Part shown: positions 17,334-27,044 of the stretch, piece after piece
Layout of the letters: every line of letters begins with the position of its first letter
Position numbering within the stretch: the first letter of the stretch is position 1
The notes under the pieces: generated by a model
Seen by the model: only the letters and a program-made list of their open reading frames with translations
Told to the model about the DNA's origin: nothing
The model's database searches: none
NCBI GenBank assembly: GCA_937988705.1
Contig: CALKIA010000187.1
Span: 1 to 64,000 of the forward strand
Reading direction: 5' to 3'
Origin: an uncultured Chloroflexota bacterium
Lineage (GTDB): Bacteria; Chloroflexota; Anaerolineae; Aggregatilineales; Phototrophicaceae
Length of the DNA stretch: 64,000 nucleotides
Made by a program: the position numbers and the translations under genes

Positions 17334-19472
17334 CTACCTTATTATGATCCGCGTACTGATGATCACCGCGCCTTTAATTGGCGGCTGACCGCCGATACAG
17401 AGTTCATATTCGCCGGGAATGATCACCGACTCGCCCTCATCAGTGATCGATGCCAATTCTTTTCCGGTGATCTCGAACAGGATTTCCCGCTGTTCCCCTA
17501 CATCCAGATGAAATTGTTGAAACCCGCGCAGTGCCAGACGGGGAAACCGTGATTCATGGGCGCTCAAGCGGCGCACATAAAGCTGAGTGACTTCATCTCC
17601 TGCCACGTTTCCACGGTTCGTCACCATGACAGATACCCGCACAGTTTCACCTGCTTCGATCGACTTTGCGCTCACTCGCGGATCATCGTAGTGGAAGGTG
17701 GTGTAACTCAGTCCATATCCGAAGGGATATAAAGCCTCTTCTTCAAAATACCGGTACGTTCGCCCGCGCATGTCGTAACTATCAAAACTCGGCAGATCAC
17801 GGGTTGCCCGGTAAACCGTCAGCGGCAGTCGTCCCGCCGGATTGTGATAACCGAACAGCACATCTGCAATACCTTCGCCCGCCTCACCTGGGTACCATGC
17901 TTGAAGAATCGCGGGGAGTGCTTCGTCCGCCCAGGGGATCGCCAAGGTGCTTCCACCGAGCAAAACGAGAACGATTGGCTTGCCGGTCTCATGCAGCCGC
18001 TTGAGCAGTTTTTCTTGGACGGCGGGCAGCTCGATTGTGGTTCGATCCCCCTGGCTGGTTGTACCTTCGGGCACGCCCTCAACCTGAAGCTCTTCACCTT
18101 CGATCACTTGCGACAGCCCACCCACAAAAATCACGACATCCGAAGCTTCTGCCAAGCGCACTGCCTCTGCAAAACCGCGCTCGTCTTCTAGAAGAACATC
18201 GCATCCGACGGCATAATTAACGATTGTCGCGCCGTCGCCTGCTTGACTAATCCCTTCCAGTATCGTGACCGGTTTTATGGGCGTGCCATGATAATTGCCC
18301 AACTGCGCGGTCAGGTTATCGGCATTCGGTCCGATCACGGCAATCGACGCTAGGGTTTTGCTCAAGGGAAGGAGTCCCATGTTTTTAAGCAGCACCAGCG
18401 ACTCGCAGACTGCTTGTCGGGCCAGGGCACGATGTTCCGGTTGTCCTACGATTTCGACTGGAATTTGTGTATACGGAACCTGTTCAGGGGGGTCAAACAT
18501 GCCCAGACGAAAGCGCGTTTTGAACAAGCGCCGCAGGCATTGATCAAGCTGTGCTTCGCTGACTAAGCCCCGCTCAACCGCTTCGACCAGCGCTTCATAA
18601 GCACAACCGCAGCACAAATCACATCCTGCACTGACCGCCAGCGCCGCCGCACCAGCGTGCGAATCTGCAAGTTTGTGCCGCTCGGAAATATCCTCAATCG
18701 CGCCGCAGTCCGACACGACATGCCCGGCAAACTGCCATTGATCCCGTAGAATCTTACCGAGCAGCGTCGGGCTGGCGCAGCACGCTTCACCGTTGGTGCG
18801 TGTATACGCGCCCATAATCGATTCGACATCCGCCTCACGCACACAAGCCTCAAATGCGGGTAGGTAAGTATCCCACAGATCATAGGGGCTAACTTGAGCA
18901 TCAAAGGTATGGCGGAGCGCTTCCGGTCCGCTGTGGGCGGCATAATGTTTGGCACACGCGGCAAGTTTGAGATACCGGGGATGATCGCCTTGCAGCGCCT
19001 TGACAAACACAACCGCTAATCGCCCGGTCAAAAACGGGTCTTCTCCGAAGGTTTCCTGTGCCCGTCCCCAACGCGGATCACGCACAATATTGATGTTGGG
19101 CGTCCAGAAGGTCAGCCCACCATAAATTTCGACCCGTCCTTCGCGCACAGCCTGATGATGTTTGGCGCGGGCTTCATCACTTGTGACTGTACCCACACGC
19201 GCCAATAGGTCAGTATCCCAGGTCGCCGCCAGTCCGATTGCATGGGGAAAAACCGTCGAAAGCCCGGCACGTGCCACCCCATGTGAACATTCATTCCACC
19301 AGTTGTAAGCCGGAACGCCGAGACGCTCAATAGCAGGGGCATCATGCAGCATCTGCGCGACCTTTTCTTCAAGTGTCAGCACACGAATGAGCGAATCAAC
19401 GCGTACATCCAGCGATTGTGACAGATCGCGGCTGATTTCTGGCAGCTTGTCCAGAACAGCTTGAGCCAGCAT
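17334..19472 (-). CDS. GH3 glycosidase (beta-xylosidase/beta-glucosidase type)
   Basis: Glycoside hydrolase family 3 enzyme, 712 residues, no signal peptide, so it should cleave imported oligosaccharides from the non-reducing end in the cytoplasm. Seen: NWWNECSHGVARAG, the substrate-binding FWTPNINIVRDPRWGR, KHYAAHSG, and the nucleophile region HVVSDCGAIEDI with Asp about residue 255. SDCGAI is usual in the beta-xylosidase subgroup. The second alpha/beta domain (IAVIGPNADN) and a C-terminal fibronectin-III-like domain (VTNRGNVAGDEVTQLYV) complete the standard architecture. Its ATG overlaps the GH38 stop by one base (TAATG), so the two are translationally coupled. Confidence 0.9.
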   Translation of the reverse strand: MLAQAVLDKLPEISRDLSQSLDVRVDSLIRVLTLEEKVAQMLHDAPAIERLGVPAYNWWNECSHGVARAGLSTVFPHAIGLAATWDTDLLARVGTVTSDEARAKHHQAVREGRVEIYGGLTFWTPNINIVRDPRWGRAQETFGEDPFLTGRLAVVFVKALQGDHPRYLKLAACAKHYAAHSGPEALRHTFDAQVSPYDLWDTYLPAFEACVREADVESIMGAYTRTNGEACCASPTLLGKILRDQWQFAGHVVSDCGAIEDISERHKLADSHAGAAALAVSAGCDLCCGCAYEALVEAVERGLVSEAQLDQCLRRLFKTRFRLGMFDPPEQVPYTQIPVEIVGQPEHRALARQAVCESLVLLKNMGLLPLSKTLASIAVIGPNADNLTAQLGNYHGTPIKPVTILEGISQAGDGATIVNYAVGCDVLLEDERGFAEAVRLAEASDVVIFVGGLSQVIEGEELQVEGVPEGTTSQGDRTTIELPAVQEKLLKRLHETGKPIVLVLLGGSTLAIPWADEALPAILQAWYPGEAGEGIADVLFGYHNPAGRLPLTVYRATRDLPSFDSYDMRGRTYRYFEEEALYPFGYGLSYTTFHYDDPRVSAKSIEAGETVRVSVMVTNRGNVAGDEVTQLYVRRLSAHESRFPRLALRGFQQFHLDVGEQREILFEITGKELASITDEGESVIIPGEYELCIGGQPPIKGAVIISTRIIIR

Positions 19473-21988
19473 TAGAGGGTCTCCTCAATGAGGTTGACAG
19501 CAGTCCACCCGCCATCACGGGTAATTTTGAAGGTTTTTAGCTCGAACGGTGCGAACATGACGGTTGTGGGTACACCCCCTTCGAATGTCAATTGAGCAGC
19601 AGTCATCTTGCCTATGCTTTCTGCTAAGCGCACAATCAGCGCTTCCTCAAGCTCGGCTTTCTTGAGCGCTCCTAAAGTGATCGTCGCAGGCTCAATCTGC
19701 AAGAATGGCGCAGCGACGCTGGGTGAGCCTTCCAGCGGAGTGGGGGGGAAGTAGCTAAAAAACGCTTCCAGCGGTTGATTCAGCGTCAGGGCTGCCGAGA
19801 TAAGCGCTTGATCGAAATTGGCGCTCGATTCACTTGAGGTGATCAACCGGAAACGTGTGTCAAGCTGTGTTTGATCCATAAAGGTGTAAGCTTTGTGGGT
19901 CGGCACATCGGTTTCGCTCCAGGCACAGTGCGTCCCCCCTCGGCTGAGGCTCAGATTTAGAATCCCATCCGCGCTTATATCAAAACCGTTCTGACCGCTG
20001 TTGGCTACACCAACCCGCATGTCATCACTTTCAAGACGCAGCCAGCGCGCATACGGGTATTCAGTCGCATCGGCTGGATAGTTGGCTGCGCTGTAAGGTA
20101 CTTCCGCCGTCACCCGGCATCCCGCCAGCGCGAACGGAATTTGCAGCTTGATCAGCTTGCGCCGCGCTTGCATATACAGCCGCACATCCAGATCGACATA
20201 CGCTTGATCGGCGTAGAACGTGTGACGAATGGCGGCGCGGGTGTGCTGCCACCCTACCAAGCATTCGACTGTCACCCATGCTGCGCCGCTGGCGATTACC
20301 CGCAGTGCCGGACCGAGCGCCCCTTCCATGCCCACAAAATCACCGACTTGCGCCGCCGTAAGCGCTGCCAACGGCGCGACCGGCTCGTTAAAGGCGACGC
20401 GGTTTTCGCCACCCCATCCATGCGAGACATCCTTCATCGCAAACAAGCGCAGCGGCGCACGTAACAATTCATATGATGCGGCCGTTAAACTCACCAGTGC
20501 CACTTGAGTGGTGTCAAAATAGGCATGGTAAAAAGGTGATTTGACGCTGATTCCGTCTGCATTTTCGATCACCTCAATCCGAGGGACGTGTACGGGCGGC
20601 GGATCGAAGCGGATTTCGTACCGGCGCACCGAGAGCGCTGGTACATGCGCCATGAACCCACAGAACGGCTGCCATGTGCCTTCATCAATCAGGACGTTGT
20701 CCCCACCGGATTCCTGATGCGGTACAACCTCGCCCTGATCATCGATCAACGTGAACGGTTTTCGCTGTGGAGGGGGCGCGTAGGCACTCAGGAAATTCAG
20801 CCCGACCGGCGCTTTTACCGGCGTGCTGTGCGGATTGAAGACATAGACCGGCACGGTGTCCGGCTGCGGGGAGATGTTCGGGATCAGCGCTGATTGTGCC
20901 TTGGTGATGATCCGACGCGCGGTGTCCTCCGCATGGCCGAACATCGCCATCACACCGGGAATTGCCGACTCGCGCAGTGAACCGCACAACACATCGTGGA
21001 ACGAGTTGAACATCAAGCGCTTCCAGGCTTCGCGCAGCATGTCCGATGGGTACGCGAATCCGCTGCGCCACCAGGCAAGCGCTGCCCACCGTTCGGCGGA
21101 TGCCAGCAGTGTTTCACCGTTTCGCATCTGCCGCTTGATCGCAGCCACCGAGGTATAGGTGCCGGCTAAGGTGCGCTGAAGTTCGCCTTCCACAACTGGA
21201 AAATCGGGAATGTGTGGTTCAATGCGCGCTAGAAAAGCTTCCGGGGTACTGTGACGCAGTTCGATGTCAGCGTCCGCGAATTCTTCAAAGAGTGTGCGGA
21301 AACTTAGCAGGTCGGCACGGGTCGCGCCGCCGCCGTGATCGCCTAAGCCCCATGTCACCAGCGTATCCATGCCGGTTTCGCGGGCGATTTTGATCCCGCG
21401 CCGCGCCTGGTCTTCGGCTTGACCGGGAGCAGGTGTCCCGTACCAACCGCTATCCGGTCGCACTGCCAAGATTTCACTGCCATCAGCACTGCGCCAGCGG
21501 TAGAAGGGCGCGGGCAATGCCAGCTGTGCCTCAACCGGACGACAGTGGATATACATCGAAAAACCGCTGTGCCGGAGCAGTTTGGGAACACTGTTGGGGT
21601 GACCAAAACTGTCAAAGTTGTAGGAGACCGGCGGACGCACACCGAACTTGTCCGCGAAGTAACGCCGACCTTCCAAAATGACCCGTACCAGCGTTTCGCC
21701 CCCGGTCAGGTTGAGATCGGGCTGCAAATACCAGCCGCCGGTAATATTCCAGCGTCCGCTTTTGACGAGCGTTTTGATCCGGTCGAACAGCGGTGGATCG
21801 TATTCTTCCGCCCACTCGTATAACAGACTCTCATTATGGTTAAAGACAAACTCCGGAAATTCCTCAAGCAGTGCGACAGCGGTGTGAAAGGTCGAAATGG
21901 TTTCGCGCAGCCCTTCTTCCCAACCCCACATCCAAACCGGGTCGATATGCGCGGTACAAATCAGATGAACTAGCGGACGGTGTGCCAT
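19472..21988 (-). CDS. GH38 alpha-mannosidase
   Basis: Glycoside hydrolase family 38, 838 residues. The zinc-binding start CTAHIDPVWMWGWEE has His14 and Asp16, and SYNFDSFGHPNSVPKLLR holds the catalytic nucleophile Asp126. WGLGDHGGGATRADL carries the later zinc-binding His. The C-terminal beta-rich domains follow (RHTFYADQAYVDLDVRLYMQ). There is no signal peptide, so alpha-mannosides would be hydrolysed inside the cell after uptake by the ABC transporter encoded immediately upstream in the same direction (gap 10 bases). Retaining mechanism is family knowledge; the linkage preference is unknown. Confidence 0.92.
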   Translation of the reverse strand: MAHRPLVHLICTAHIDPVWMWGWEEGLRETISTFHTAVALLEEFPEFVFNHNESLLYEWAEEYDPPLFDRIKTLVKSGRWNITGGWYLQPDLNLTGGETLVRVILEGRRYFADKFGVRPPVSYNFDSFGHPNSVPKLLRHSGFSMYIHCRPVEAQLALPAPFYRWRSADGSEILAVRPDSGWYGTPAPGQAEDQARRGIKIARETGMDTLVTWGLGDHGGGATRADLLSFRTLFEEFADADIELRHSTPEAFLARIEPHIPDFPVVEGELQRTLAGTYTSVAAIKRQMRNGETLLASAERWAALAWWRSGFAYPSDMLREAWKRLMFNSFHDVLCGSLRESAIPGVMAMFGHAEDTARRIITKAQSALIPNISPQPDTVPVYVFNPHSTPVKAPVGLNFLSAYAPPPQRKPFTLIDDQGEVVPHQESGGDNVLIDEGTWQPFCGFMAHVPALSVRRYEIRFDPPPVHVPRIEVIENADGISVKSPFYHAYFDTTQVALVSLTAASYELLRAPLRLFAMKDVSHGWGGENRVAFNEPVAPLAALTAAQVGDFVGMEGALGPALRVIASGAAWVTVECLVGWQHTRAAIRHTFYADQAYVDLDVRLYMQARRKLIKLQIPFALAGCRVTAEVPYSAANYPADATEYPYARWLRLESDDMRVGVANSGQNGFDISADGILNLSLSRGGTHCAWSETDVPTHKAYTFMDQTQLDTRFRLITSSESSANFDQALISAALTLNQPLEAFFSYFPPTPLEGSPSVAAPFLQIEPATITLGALKKAELEEALIVRLAESIGKMTAAQLTFEGGVPTTVMFAPFELKTFKITRDGGWTAVNLIEETL

Positions 21989-21998
21989 AACAGGAGAA

Positions 21999-22871
21999 TC
22001 ATCCTTTAACTGCGCCTAGTGAAAGCCCACGCTGCATATAGCGCTGCATCACAATCGCAATGATTAACGGTGGAAGCATCGCCATGAAATACCCTGCCAT
22101 TTGAATATTCGGTGGGGTCGCACTGCGTTGTTCGACCACGAATAACGCGACGCTGATCGGCTGAAGTTCAGGATTACCGAGCAGCATCAGATAGGGCCAC
22201 AAGAAATCCTTCCATAGATTGACGAAAGTCAGGATCGACAGCACGATTAGGATCGGTAGGCTGAGTGGCAGCACGATATGGCTGAAGATTTGCAGCGCCG
22301 AGGCACCATCTACGCGCGCCGAATCGAAAATTTCAGGCGGCAGTCCATCAAAGAAGTTCTTGAGGATGAAGATCATAAAGGCGTTGACACCGTATGACAG
22401 CCATAAGCCCCAATAGCTGCCCAACAGCCCCAGACGAGCCGCGGTCACATATAACGGAATGATGTAGGCAATTCCGGGAATCATCAATGTCGTGAGAAAG
22501 CCGATCAGCAGAAAACGCCCGCCGATGGGTTTGAGCTTGGAAAGGCTGTATGCCGCCAGCATCGACACACTAAGCTGGACGAACAACCCGCCAGTAACCA
22601 TAAATGTCGTGTTCAGGAACAGACGCGGCAGATTGAAATAGGCCCACGCCTGCCCATAGTTATCCCAGTTGGCGACCGTAGGGAAAAGCTGAAAGGTCGT
22701 ACTGAAAACCTCCCGGCTTGTCTTCAGTCCGCTCGTGAAAGCATAGATGAACGGCACGACCACAACCAGCGCCAGCAGCAGCAGCGCCAGCGTGATCAGC
22801 GCATAGGTCAGCCGACCGCGTGGCGTCCGTACTTCCAGATCAGACAGAACGGCACGAACTGACGAGTCCAT
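21999..22871 (-). CDS. Sugar ABC transporter permease, MalG type
   Basis: Inner-membrane permease of a carbohydrate ABC importer, 290 residues, with six predicted helices and the cytoplasmic EAA-type loop SARVDGASALQIFSHIVLPL, which contacts the ATPase. The frame is open to 23165, but that extension overlaps the MalF-type gene. ATG at 22871 has GAGGA upstream and begins MDSSVRAVL, followed by a first helix (LITLALLLLALVVVVPFIYA). No ATPase gene is in the locus; as in many such loci a shared MsiK-type ATPase is probably used. It lies 11 bases after the MalF-type gene. Confidence 0.88.
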   Translation of the reverse strand: MDSSVRAVLSDLEVRTPRGRLTYALITLALLLLALVVVVPFIYAFTSGLKTSREVFSTTFQLFPTVANWDNYGQAWAYFNLPRLFLNTTFMVTGGLFVQLSVSMLAAYSLSKLKPIGGRFLLIGFLTTLMIPGIAYIIPLYVTAARLGLLGSYWGLWLSYGVNAFMIFILKNFFDGLPPEIFDSARVDGASALQIFSHIVLPLSLPILIVLSILTFVNLWKDFLWPYLMLLGNPELQPISVALFVVEQRSATPPNIQMAGYFMAMLPPLIIAIVMQRYMQRGLSLGAVKG

Positions 22872-22882
22872 ATTGATTATCC

Positions 22883-23821
22883 TCACTGCTGCACTGCGCG
22901 TGTCACGCGCAGATAGACGAGCGATAACGCACCCAATACGATCATGAGCAGCACACTCCATGCCGCTGCAAGCCCATAATCGCCGTTCAAGAAGCCTTTG
23001 CGATAGAGCGTAAAGACCGGTGTCATAGTTGCCTGTCCCGGTCCACCTTCGGTCAAGACAAGCGGTTCCATAAATATCTGAACAATCCCGAGTATCTGCA
23101 CGATCAGCAGTACCAGCATGGTCGGGCGCAAGTACGGCATCGTGATAAAGCGGACGCGATCCCAAGGATGCGCGCCATCGATCTCTGCCGCTTCATACAG
23201 CTCAATGGGCAAATCTTGCAGCGCTGCCAGATAGATCAGCATGGTTGCTCCAAAACCGCCCCACGTCATAATTACGAGAATCGACGGCTTGACGAGCGCT
23301 GCATCTTGCAGCCATCCGGCACGTGTCCCACCTAATCCGATCACCACCTGATTGAGCAGTCCGCCCGGCTGCGGGCTATAAATGAGCTGCCAGACGAGAA
23401 TTCCGATCAGCGGCGGAATCACGCTCGGCAAAAAATAAACGATGCGAAAGAAGCTTTTCGCCGCGCGCATCTCATTGACAAGGACGGCAACCAGGACGGG
23501 GATAAAAAAGCCGATCAGGATGCTGAGTCCCGCGAACTCAAAGCTGTTACGCCACGAGGCGGCAAACGTTGGATCGGCAAACATGCGTTCGTAGTTGCGA
23601 AAACCAACCCACACTGATGCTCCCGCATCCATCAGATCAACTTGCTGAAAACTCATCACGATGCTGTTGAGGATGGGCCACCATGCAAAAACGGCGAACG
23701 CGGCAAGCGCCGGAAGCAAGAACAAATAGGCGACAAACTGTTCCCGCCAGTTGATCCGATTTCGGTGATGGGGTATATCCGACGCGTCGGCGCGTTCCTT
23801 ACGAAGGGGTAGAGCCATCAT
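22883..23821 (-). CDS. Sugar ABC transporter permease, MalF type
   Basis: Partner permease, 312 residues, with helices beginning FVAYLFLLPALAAFAVFAWW and the EAA-type loop YEAAEIDGAHPWDRVRFIT near residue 210. Two Met codons are adjacent; AGGGAG lies 6 bases before the first. It forms a heterodimeric channel with the MalG-type protein encoded next. The gap to the upstream binding-protein gene is about 107 bases and contains a strong hairpin. Confidence 0.9.
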   Translation of the reverse strand: MMALPLRKERADASDIPHHRNRINWREQFVAYLFLLPALAAFAVFAWWPILNSIVMSFQQVDLMDAGASVWVGFRNYERMFADPTFAASWRNSFEFAGLSILIGFFIPVLVAVLVNEMRAAKSFFRIVYFLPSVIPPLIGILVWQLIYSPQPGGLLNQVVIGLGGTRAGWLQDAALVKPSILVIMTWGGFGATMLIYLAALQDLPIELYEAAEIDGAHPWDRVRFITMPYLRPTMLVLLIVQILGIVQIFMEPLVLTEGGPGQATMTPVFTLYRKGFLNGDYGLAAAWSVLLMIVLGALSLVYLRVTRAVQQ

Positions 23822-23875
23822 TGTGTCTCCCTGATCAGCGCTTGTGGCGTGGTTGTTCTGGGGTGATAGGACAGA

Positions 23876-23904
23876 TCAGGCGGTATCGTTGGGATACCGC
23901 CTGA
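23876..23904 (-). promoter_or_regulatory. Perfect 12-bp hairpin between binding-protein and permease genes
   Basis: TCAGGCGGTATC (23876-23887) pairs fully with GATACCGCCTGA (23893-23904) around a 5-base loop. There is no T-run after it, so it is not a standard terminator. In sugar ABC operons such stems after the binding-protein gene commonly stabilise the upstream mRNA or let only part of the transcripts continue, which would give more binding protein than permease. Confidence 0.75.
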
Positions 23905-23928
23905 CAATTTCACACGGTCAGTTTGAAA

Positions 23929-25332
23929 TTAGCTGCCAGCCGCCGGGTCAAGAATACCTGTCTGGAAGGCTTCGGCATTCGCCGCCATCAGCGCCGCTAC
24001 GTCCGCGCTTTCGTCAGTGAGGACCGTCGTCATCACTTCGGCAATCGCGACATAGAAGTCCTGTGCGAAGGGCGGTTCTGGCACGAGCACAATTTCGCCC
24101 GCGTTGAGTGCATCATAGAAGCCTTGATAGTTCTCGACCGGCATCGTAATAAACTGCTGATCGAAGGCATCAACCGTCGCCTGGAGCTCGCCCGTGAAGA
24201 TGGGCAGCACGGGGGTACCAGCGCCAGCCTGCGTCGCATGGAAGATCGTGCGGGATGGGGCAAATTCGCCGGGGCTGAGGGTACGCCACACTTGGAAGAC
24301 GATAGCGGCTTCTTGCTGGTCAGCGCTTGCGCCAGCAAACACCATCTGGTGACTTCCGCCGGTCAGCGTATAACGCATGCCATCGGGGGCTTGCGGCATT
24401 GCGCCGTAACCGAAGCGGGCAAGATCAACATCCGGCATATTGACGCGCAGCCAGCCGATACTGCCATCTGCGGGACTCATGAACATGATCGAGCGCCCAT
24501 CGATGGTTTCAAATGTCGGGTTGCTGGCAAGGTCAAGCGGCAGTGCGTTTTCAGCATCGGGCCAACGCAGATCATAGAGGAATTGCATCGCTTCAACGGC
24601 TGCGCCTTCACCATAGACAGCGCTGTACGTGCCGTCGCCGTTATCGCGGATCAATTCGGTTGCGCCAAAGCCGTAGGCGAGGTTCGTGAAGTGCCAACCG
24701 CCAGCGCCACCCGACAGGAACATGGCAAACCCGGCGACTCCGGCCGCTGGATCGGCTACTTCTTGCGCGACTGCGCCGAAGCCTTCCCATGTGGCAGGCG
24801 GGGCATCGTATCCGGCGACGCTTAGGGCGGCAATATCCCAACCGATTCCCTGTGCGTAGGAGAATTCGGGGAGGCCATAGGCGTGACCTTCGGCATCAGA
24901 CAGCAGCGCCAGCAGCGTCGGATTGTAGACACCGCTCAGCCCCAATTGTTCAAACGATGCGGAGAGATCAGCGGCGACCCCTTGCGCGATCAAACGCTGA
25001 GGCTCAGTTGCCGGAACGCCGAACAGCGTCGGCAGTGTGTCACCTGCGACCAGTGCCGCAAACGATTCGGGCGAGAAGCAGTACTGCGTCCGCTCAACAG
25101 TCACATTCGGATAGACTTCCATGAAGCGGGCCAGCTGCGCGTCGAAATCTTGGCGCTGCTGCTCTTGATCCTCGCCGATACAAGCCGACACCGTAATCGA
25201 GACATCACGCCCTTCGGCGATGGTATCGGGCAGCGTGATCGGAAATTCTGGGAGTGTGACATCCTGTGCGGTAAGTGGTGCGATGGCGAACAGCATCAAA
25301 CAGAAAACGAATACGAGGGTAAAACGCTTCAT
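23929..25332 (-). CDS. Sugar ABC transporter substrate-binding protein
   Basis: Extracellular solute-binding protein (family 1), 467 residues, with signal peptide FTLVFVFCLMLFAIAPLTAQ and no lipobox Cys near the cleavage site, so anchoring is unclear. Family features: FMEVYPNVTVERTQ, a hinge-region LPTLFGVPATEPQRLIAQG, GHAYGLPEFSYAQGIGWD, and TGGSHQMVFAGASADQQEAA. It would deliver an oligosaccharide, plausibly mannose- or xylose-containing given the GH38 and GH3 genes downstream. It is first in the minus-strand operon 17334-25332 and diverges in function from the AraC gene upstream on the same strand. Confidence 0.88.
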   Translation of the reverse strand: MKRFTLVFVFCLMLFAIAPLTAQDVTLPEFPITLPDTIAEGRDVSITVSACIGEDQEQQRQDFDAQLARFMEVYPNVTVERTQYCFSPESFAALVAGDTLPTLFGVPATEPQRLIAQGVAADLSASFEQLGLSGVYNPTLLALLSDAEGHAYGLPEFSYAQGIGWDIAALSVAGYDAPPATWEGFGAVAQEVADPAAGVAGFAMFLSGGAGGWHFTNLAYGFGATELIRDNGDGTYSAVYGEGAAVEAMQFLYDLRWPDAENALPLDLASNPTFETIDGRSIMFMSPADGSIGWLRVNMPDVDLARFGYGAMPQAPDGMRYTLTGGSHQMVFAGASADQQEAAIVFQVWRTLSPGEFAPSRTIFHATQAGAGTPVLPIFTGELQATVDAFDQQFITMPVENYQGFYDALNAGEIVLVPEPPFAQDFYVAIAEVMTTVLTDESADVAALMAANAEAFQTGILDPAAGS

Positions 25333-25570
25333 AATCGTTACTCCTATGTTAACGAATTTATGTTTGGGGCAGTTGTGGGAAACGAGTGTGGTTAAGAAGT
25401 AAAGCCAGAAGCAAAAAGCCCGACTCCCGAATATTGTGGTTGATCGTAGGTTCGCAATTTATAGTCGTGTCGCAGCTTAGCAGTTCCCCCTTTCAGTGAG
25501 TGCAGCATCCGGTGACACCTGCAAACGGGAGGCTGCTTACCCTACCAAAACACTCGATCTCACAGTTTCA

Positions 25571-26551
25571 TCATAGGCTAGTGTCTTCCGTCCCGGAAGA
25601 TAAAATCGTCTCACAAGCTGAACTGATTTTCTGATCTCCCCTACTGCCATCGAAAGCGCGGCGGAACTGCGAAGGCTGCATTCCAACCTGACGCAGGAAT
25701 AGACGGTTGAATTCTTGCGCGCTGCTGAACCCGACCGAATAGGCAATCTGATGAATTGGCAGGTCGGTTGAACGCAGCAGGCGTTCTCCTTCGACCAAGC
25801 GCCGGGAATTACGATACGCGATAGGGGACGCGCCGAGCGCAGTGTTAAATAACGCGCACAGATGCGAACGGCTGACGAGCGCTGCCTGAGCCATATTATC
25901 CAGCGTCAATGGATCGGCAAACCGGCTTTCGACGAGCCGCAGCGCCGAACTAATCCGCCGGAGCGCTTCTCGGCGTTCATGATATTGGGGGGGCGTTTCC
26001 TGCTCGTGCAGCAGCCGCCGCGCCAGATGTCCCGCCGCCTGTATCAATAAGCCGCCTGTGACGATTTCCCACGCATGTTCCTGCTGTTCGGCTTCCTCCG
26101 CAATTTGATTGAGCAGGTCACGCAGGATCGGCGTGGCGGGGTCATGAAGTGGAATCATTGGACCCGACCGGTTGAAATCGAGAGTAAAGGGCAGCCATGT
26201 TTCTGAACGCATTTTCGTGATCCAGCTGTCCGTGATGATCGCCGGATGAAAATGCACGACAAACAATCCGACGGTTTCACACGAGTCGTCGGTATATGCC
26301 ATATGGGGCTGTAGGTCATTGATGATGAAAACCTGTCCTGTTTGGAACTGATATTCTTCATCGCCAAAGACGAACATCCCATAGCCGGACGTGATCACGC
26401 CGATTTCATAACAATCGTGAATGTGGCGTGCTTGTGGCGTGCTGCGATGAAGCTCACCCGGACCGAGATGAAACAAACGATCATGCTTGACGAGGTGTGT
26501 GCTGCACAGCACCGGAACATAAACGGGGGTAAGAGAACGCCAATTGATCAT
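25571..26551 (-). CDS. AraC-family transcriptional regulator with cupin domain
   Basis: A 326-residue regulator. The N-terminal cupin sensing domain (ARHIHDCYEIGVITSGYGMF, then FQTGQVFIINDLQPH) is followed by two AraC-type helix-turn-helix units: PLTLDNMAQAALVSRSHLCA near residue 215 and LPIHQIAYSVGFSSAQEFNR near 265, with the usual FLRQVGMQPSQFRR end. It most likely senses a sugar and controls the transporter/glycosidase operon that begins 238 bases downstream of its stop. The 25333-25570 gap presumably holds the operon promoter, but I could not identify boxes with confidence. Confidence 0.88.
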   Translation of the reverse strand: MINWRSLTPVYVPVLCSTHLVKHDRLFHLGPGELHRSTPQARHIHDCYEIGVITSGYGMFVFGDEEYQFQTGQVFIINDLQPHMAYTDDSCETVGLFVVHFHPAIITDSWITKMRSETWLPFTLDFNRSGPMIPLHDPATPILRDLLNQIAEEAEQQEHAWEIVTGGLLIQAAGHLARRLLHEQETPPQYHERREALRRISSALRLVESRFADPLTLDNMAQAALVSRSHLCALFNTALGASPIAYRNSRRLVEGERLLRSTDLPIHQIAYSVGFSSAQEFNRLFLRQVGMQPSQFRRAFDGSRGDQKISSACETILSSGTEDTSL

Positions 26552-26707
26552 AAGTCACATCGCAAATAAGCGAACCTGTTTCTAAAATGAATACAGCGTA
26601 TTTTGAAACTCATTGTAAGCTCAACCAGAAAGTGAGGCAAGATGTCCGGCTTTGATCTGTTTTCGGGGATAGCAGACTTTCCAGCGCTCAATCCCGCTCG
26701 ATAAGTG

Positions 26708-26866
26708 GTCTACCCCCGATAAAATGGGTCATCCGCATTTTGTATAAAAGGTAACATGCCAGTTGCATCACGCTTACTGAGTATTCCATCCCAAGCACCC
26801 TGTTATTTCAATTGGCGAGATTTGCTTCACACGAAGTGCAGATGAGCCACTAAACTGGGGGTAGAC
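26708..26866. mobile_element. MITE-like element with 26-bp terminal inverted repeats
   Basis: GTCTACCCCC at 26708-26717 is repeated inverted as GGGGGTAGAC at 26857-26866. The match extends inward: about 20 of 26 bases pair, including the GATGA and CCA blocks. The 159-bp unit has no open frame. It fits a non-autonomous element or a heavily deleted IS. No clear target-site duplication was seen. Confidence 0.55.
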
Positions 26867-26883
26867 TAGGGGAATAGGGAAAC

Positions 26884-26910
26884 AAAAAACGGCGGGAACA
26901 TTCCCACCGT
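26884..26910 (-). terminator. Intrinsic terminator on the minus strand
   Basis: On the minus strand the stem ACGGTGGGAA / TTCCCGCCGT (one G-U pair) is followed directly by six T. On the plus strand the same place has a C-A mismatch and no T-run. It ends a transcript entering from the right, where only a gene remnant is found. Confidence 0.7.
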
Positions 26911-26911
26911 T

Positions 26912-27016
26912 TCACCCGGAGCATGTTCGAATCAGCTCCAATTCTGCTGGGGCAGCATATTGCAAGGCTTCTCTATCTGTTTGGCGAAGTTGACTTATAG
27001 GCTTGCCGAGTTCAAT
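26912..27016 (-). pseudogene. C-terminal remnant of an unidentified gene
   Basis: A 34-codon minus-strand frame after a stop at 27017-27019 has protein-like composition (LGKPISQLRQTDREALQ, then PAELELIRTCSG) and ends 2 bases before a good terminator stem. There is no start codon. It looks like the 3' end of a gene whose front was lost, probably when the rSAM cluster or the nearby MITE-like element arrived. I do not recognise the family. Confidence 0.4.
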
Positions 27017-27044
27017 CTACAATACACACTCCAGACATGAACAG

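Noticed and set aside
26920..26940. GTTCGAATC resembling a tRNA T-loop
   Set aside because: The flanking five bases do not pair as a T-stem, and no acceptor or anticodon stem can be built around it.
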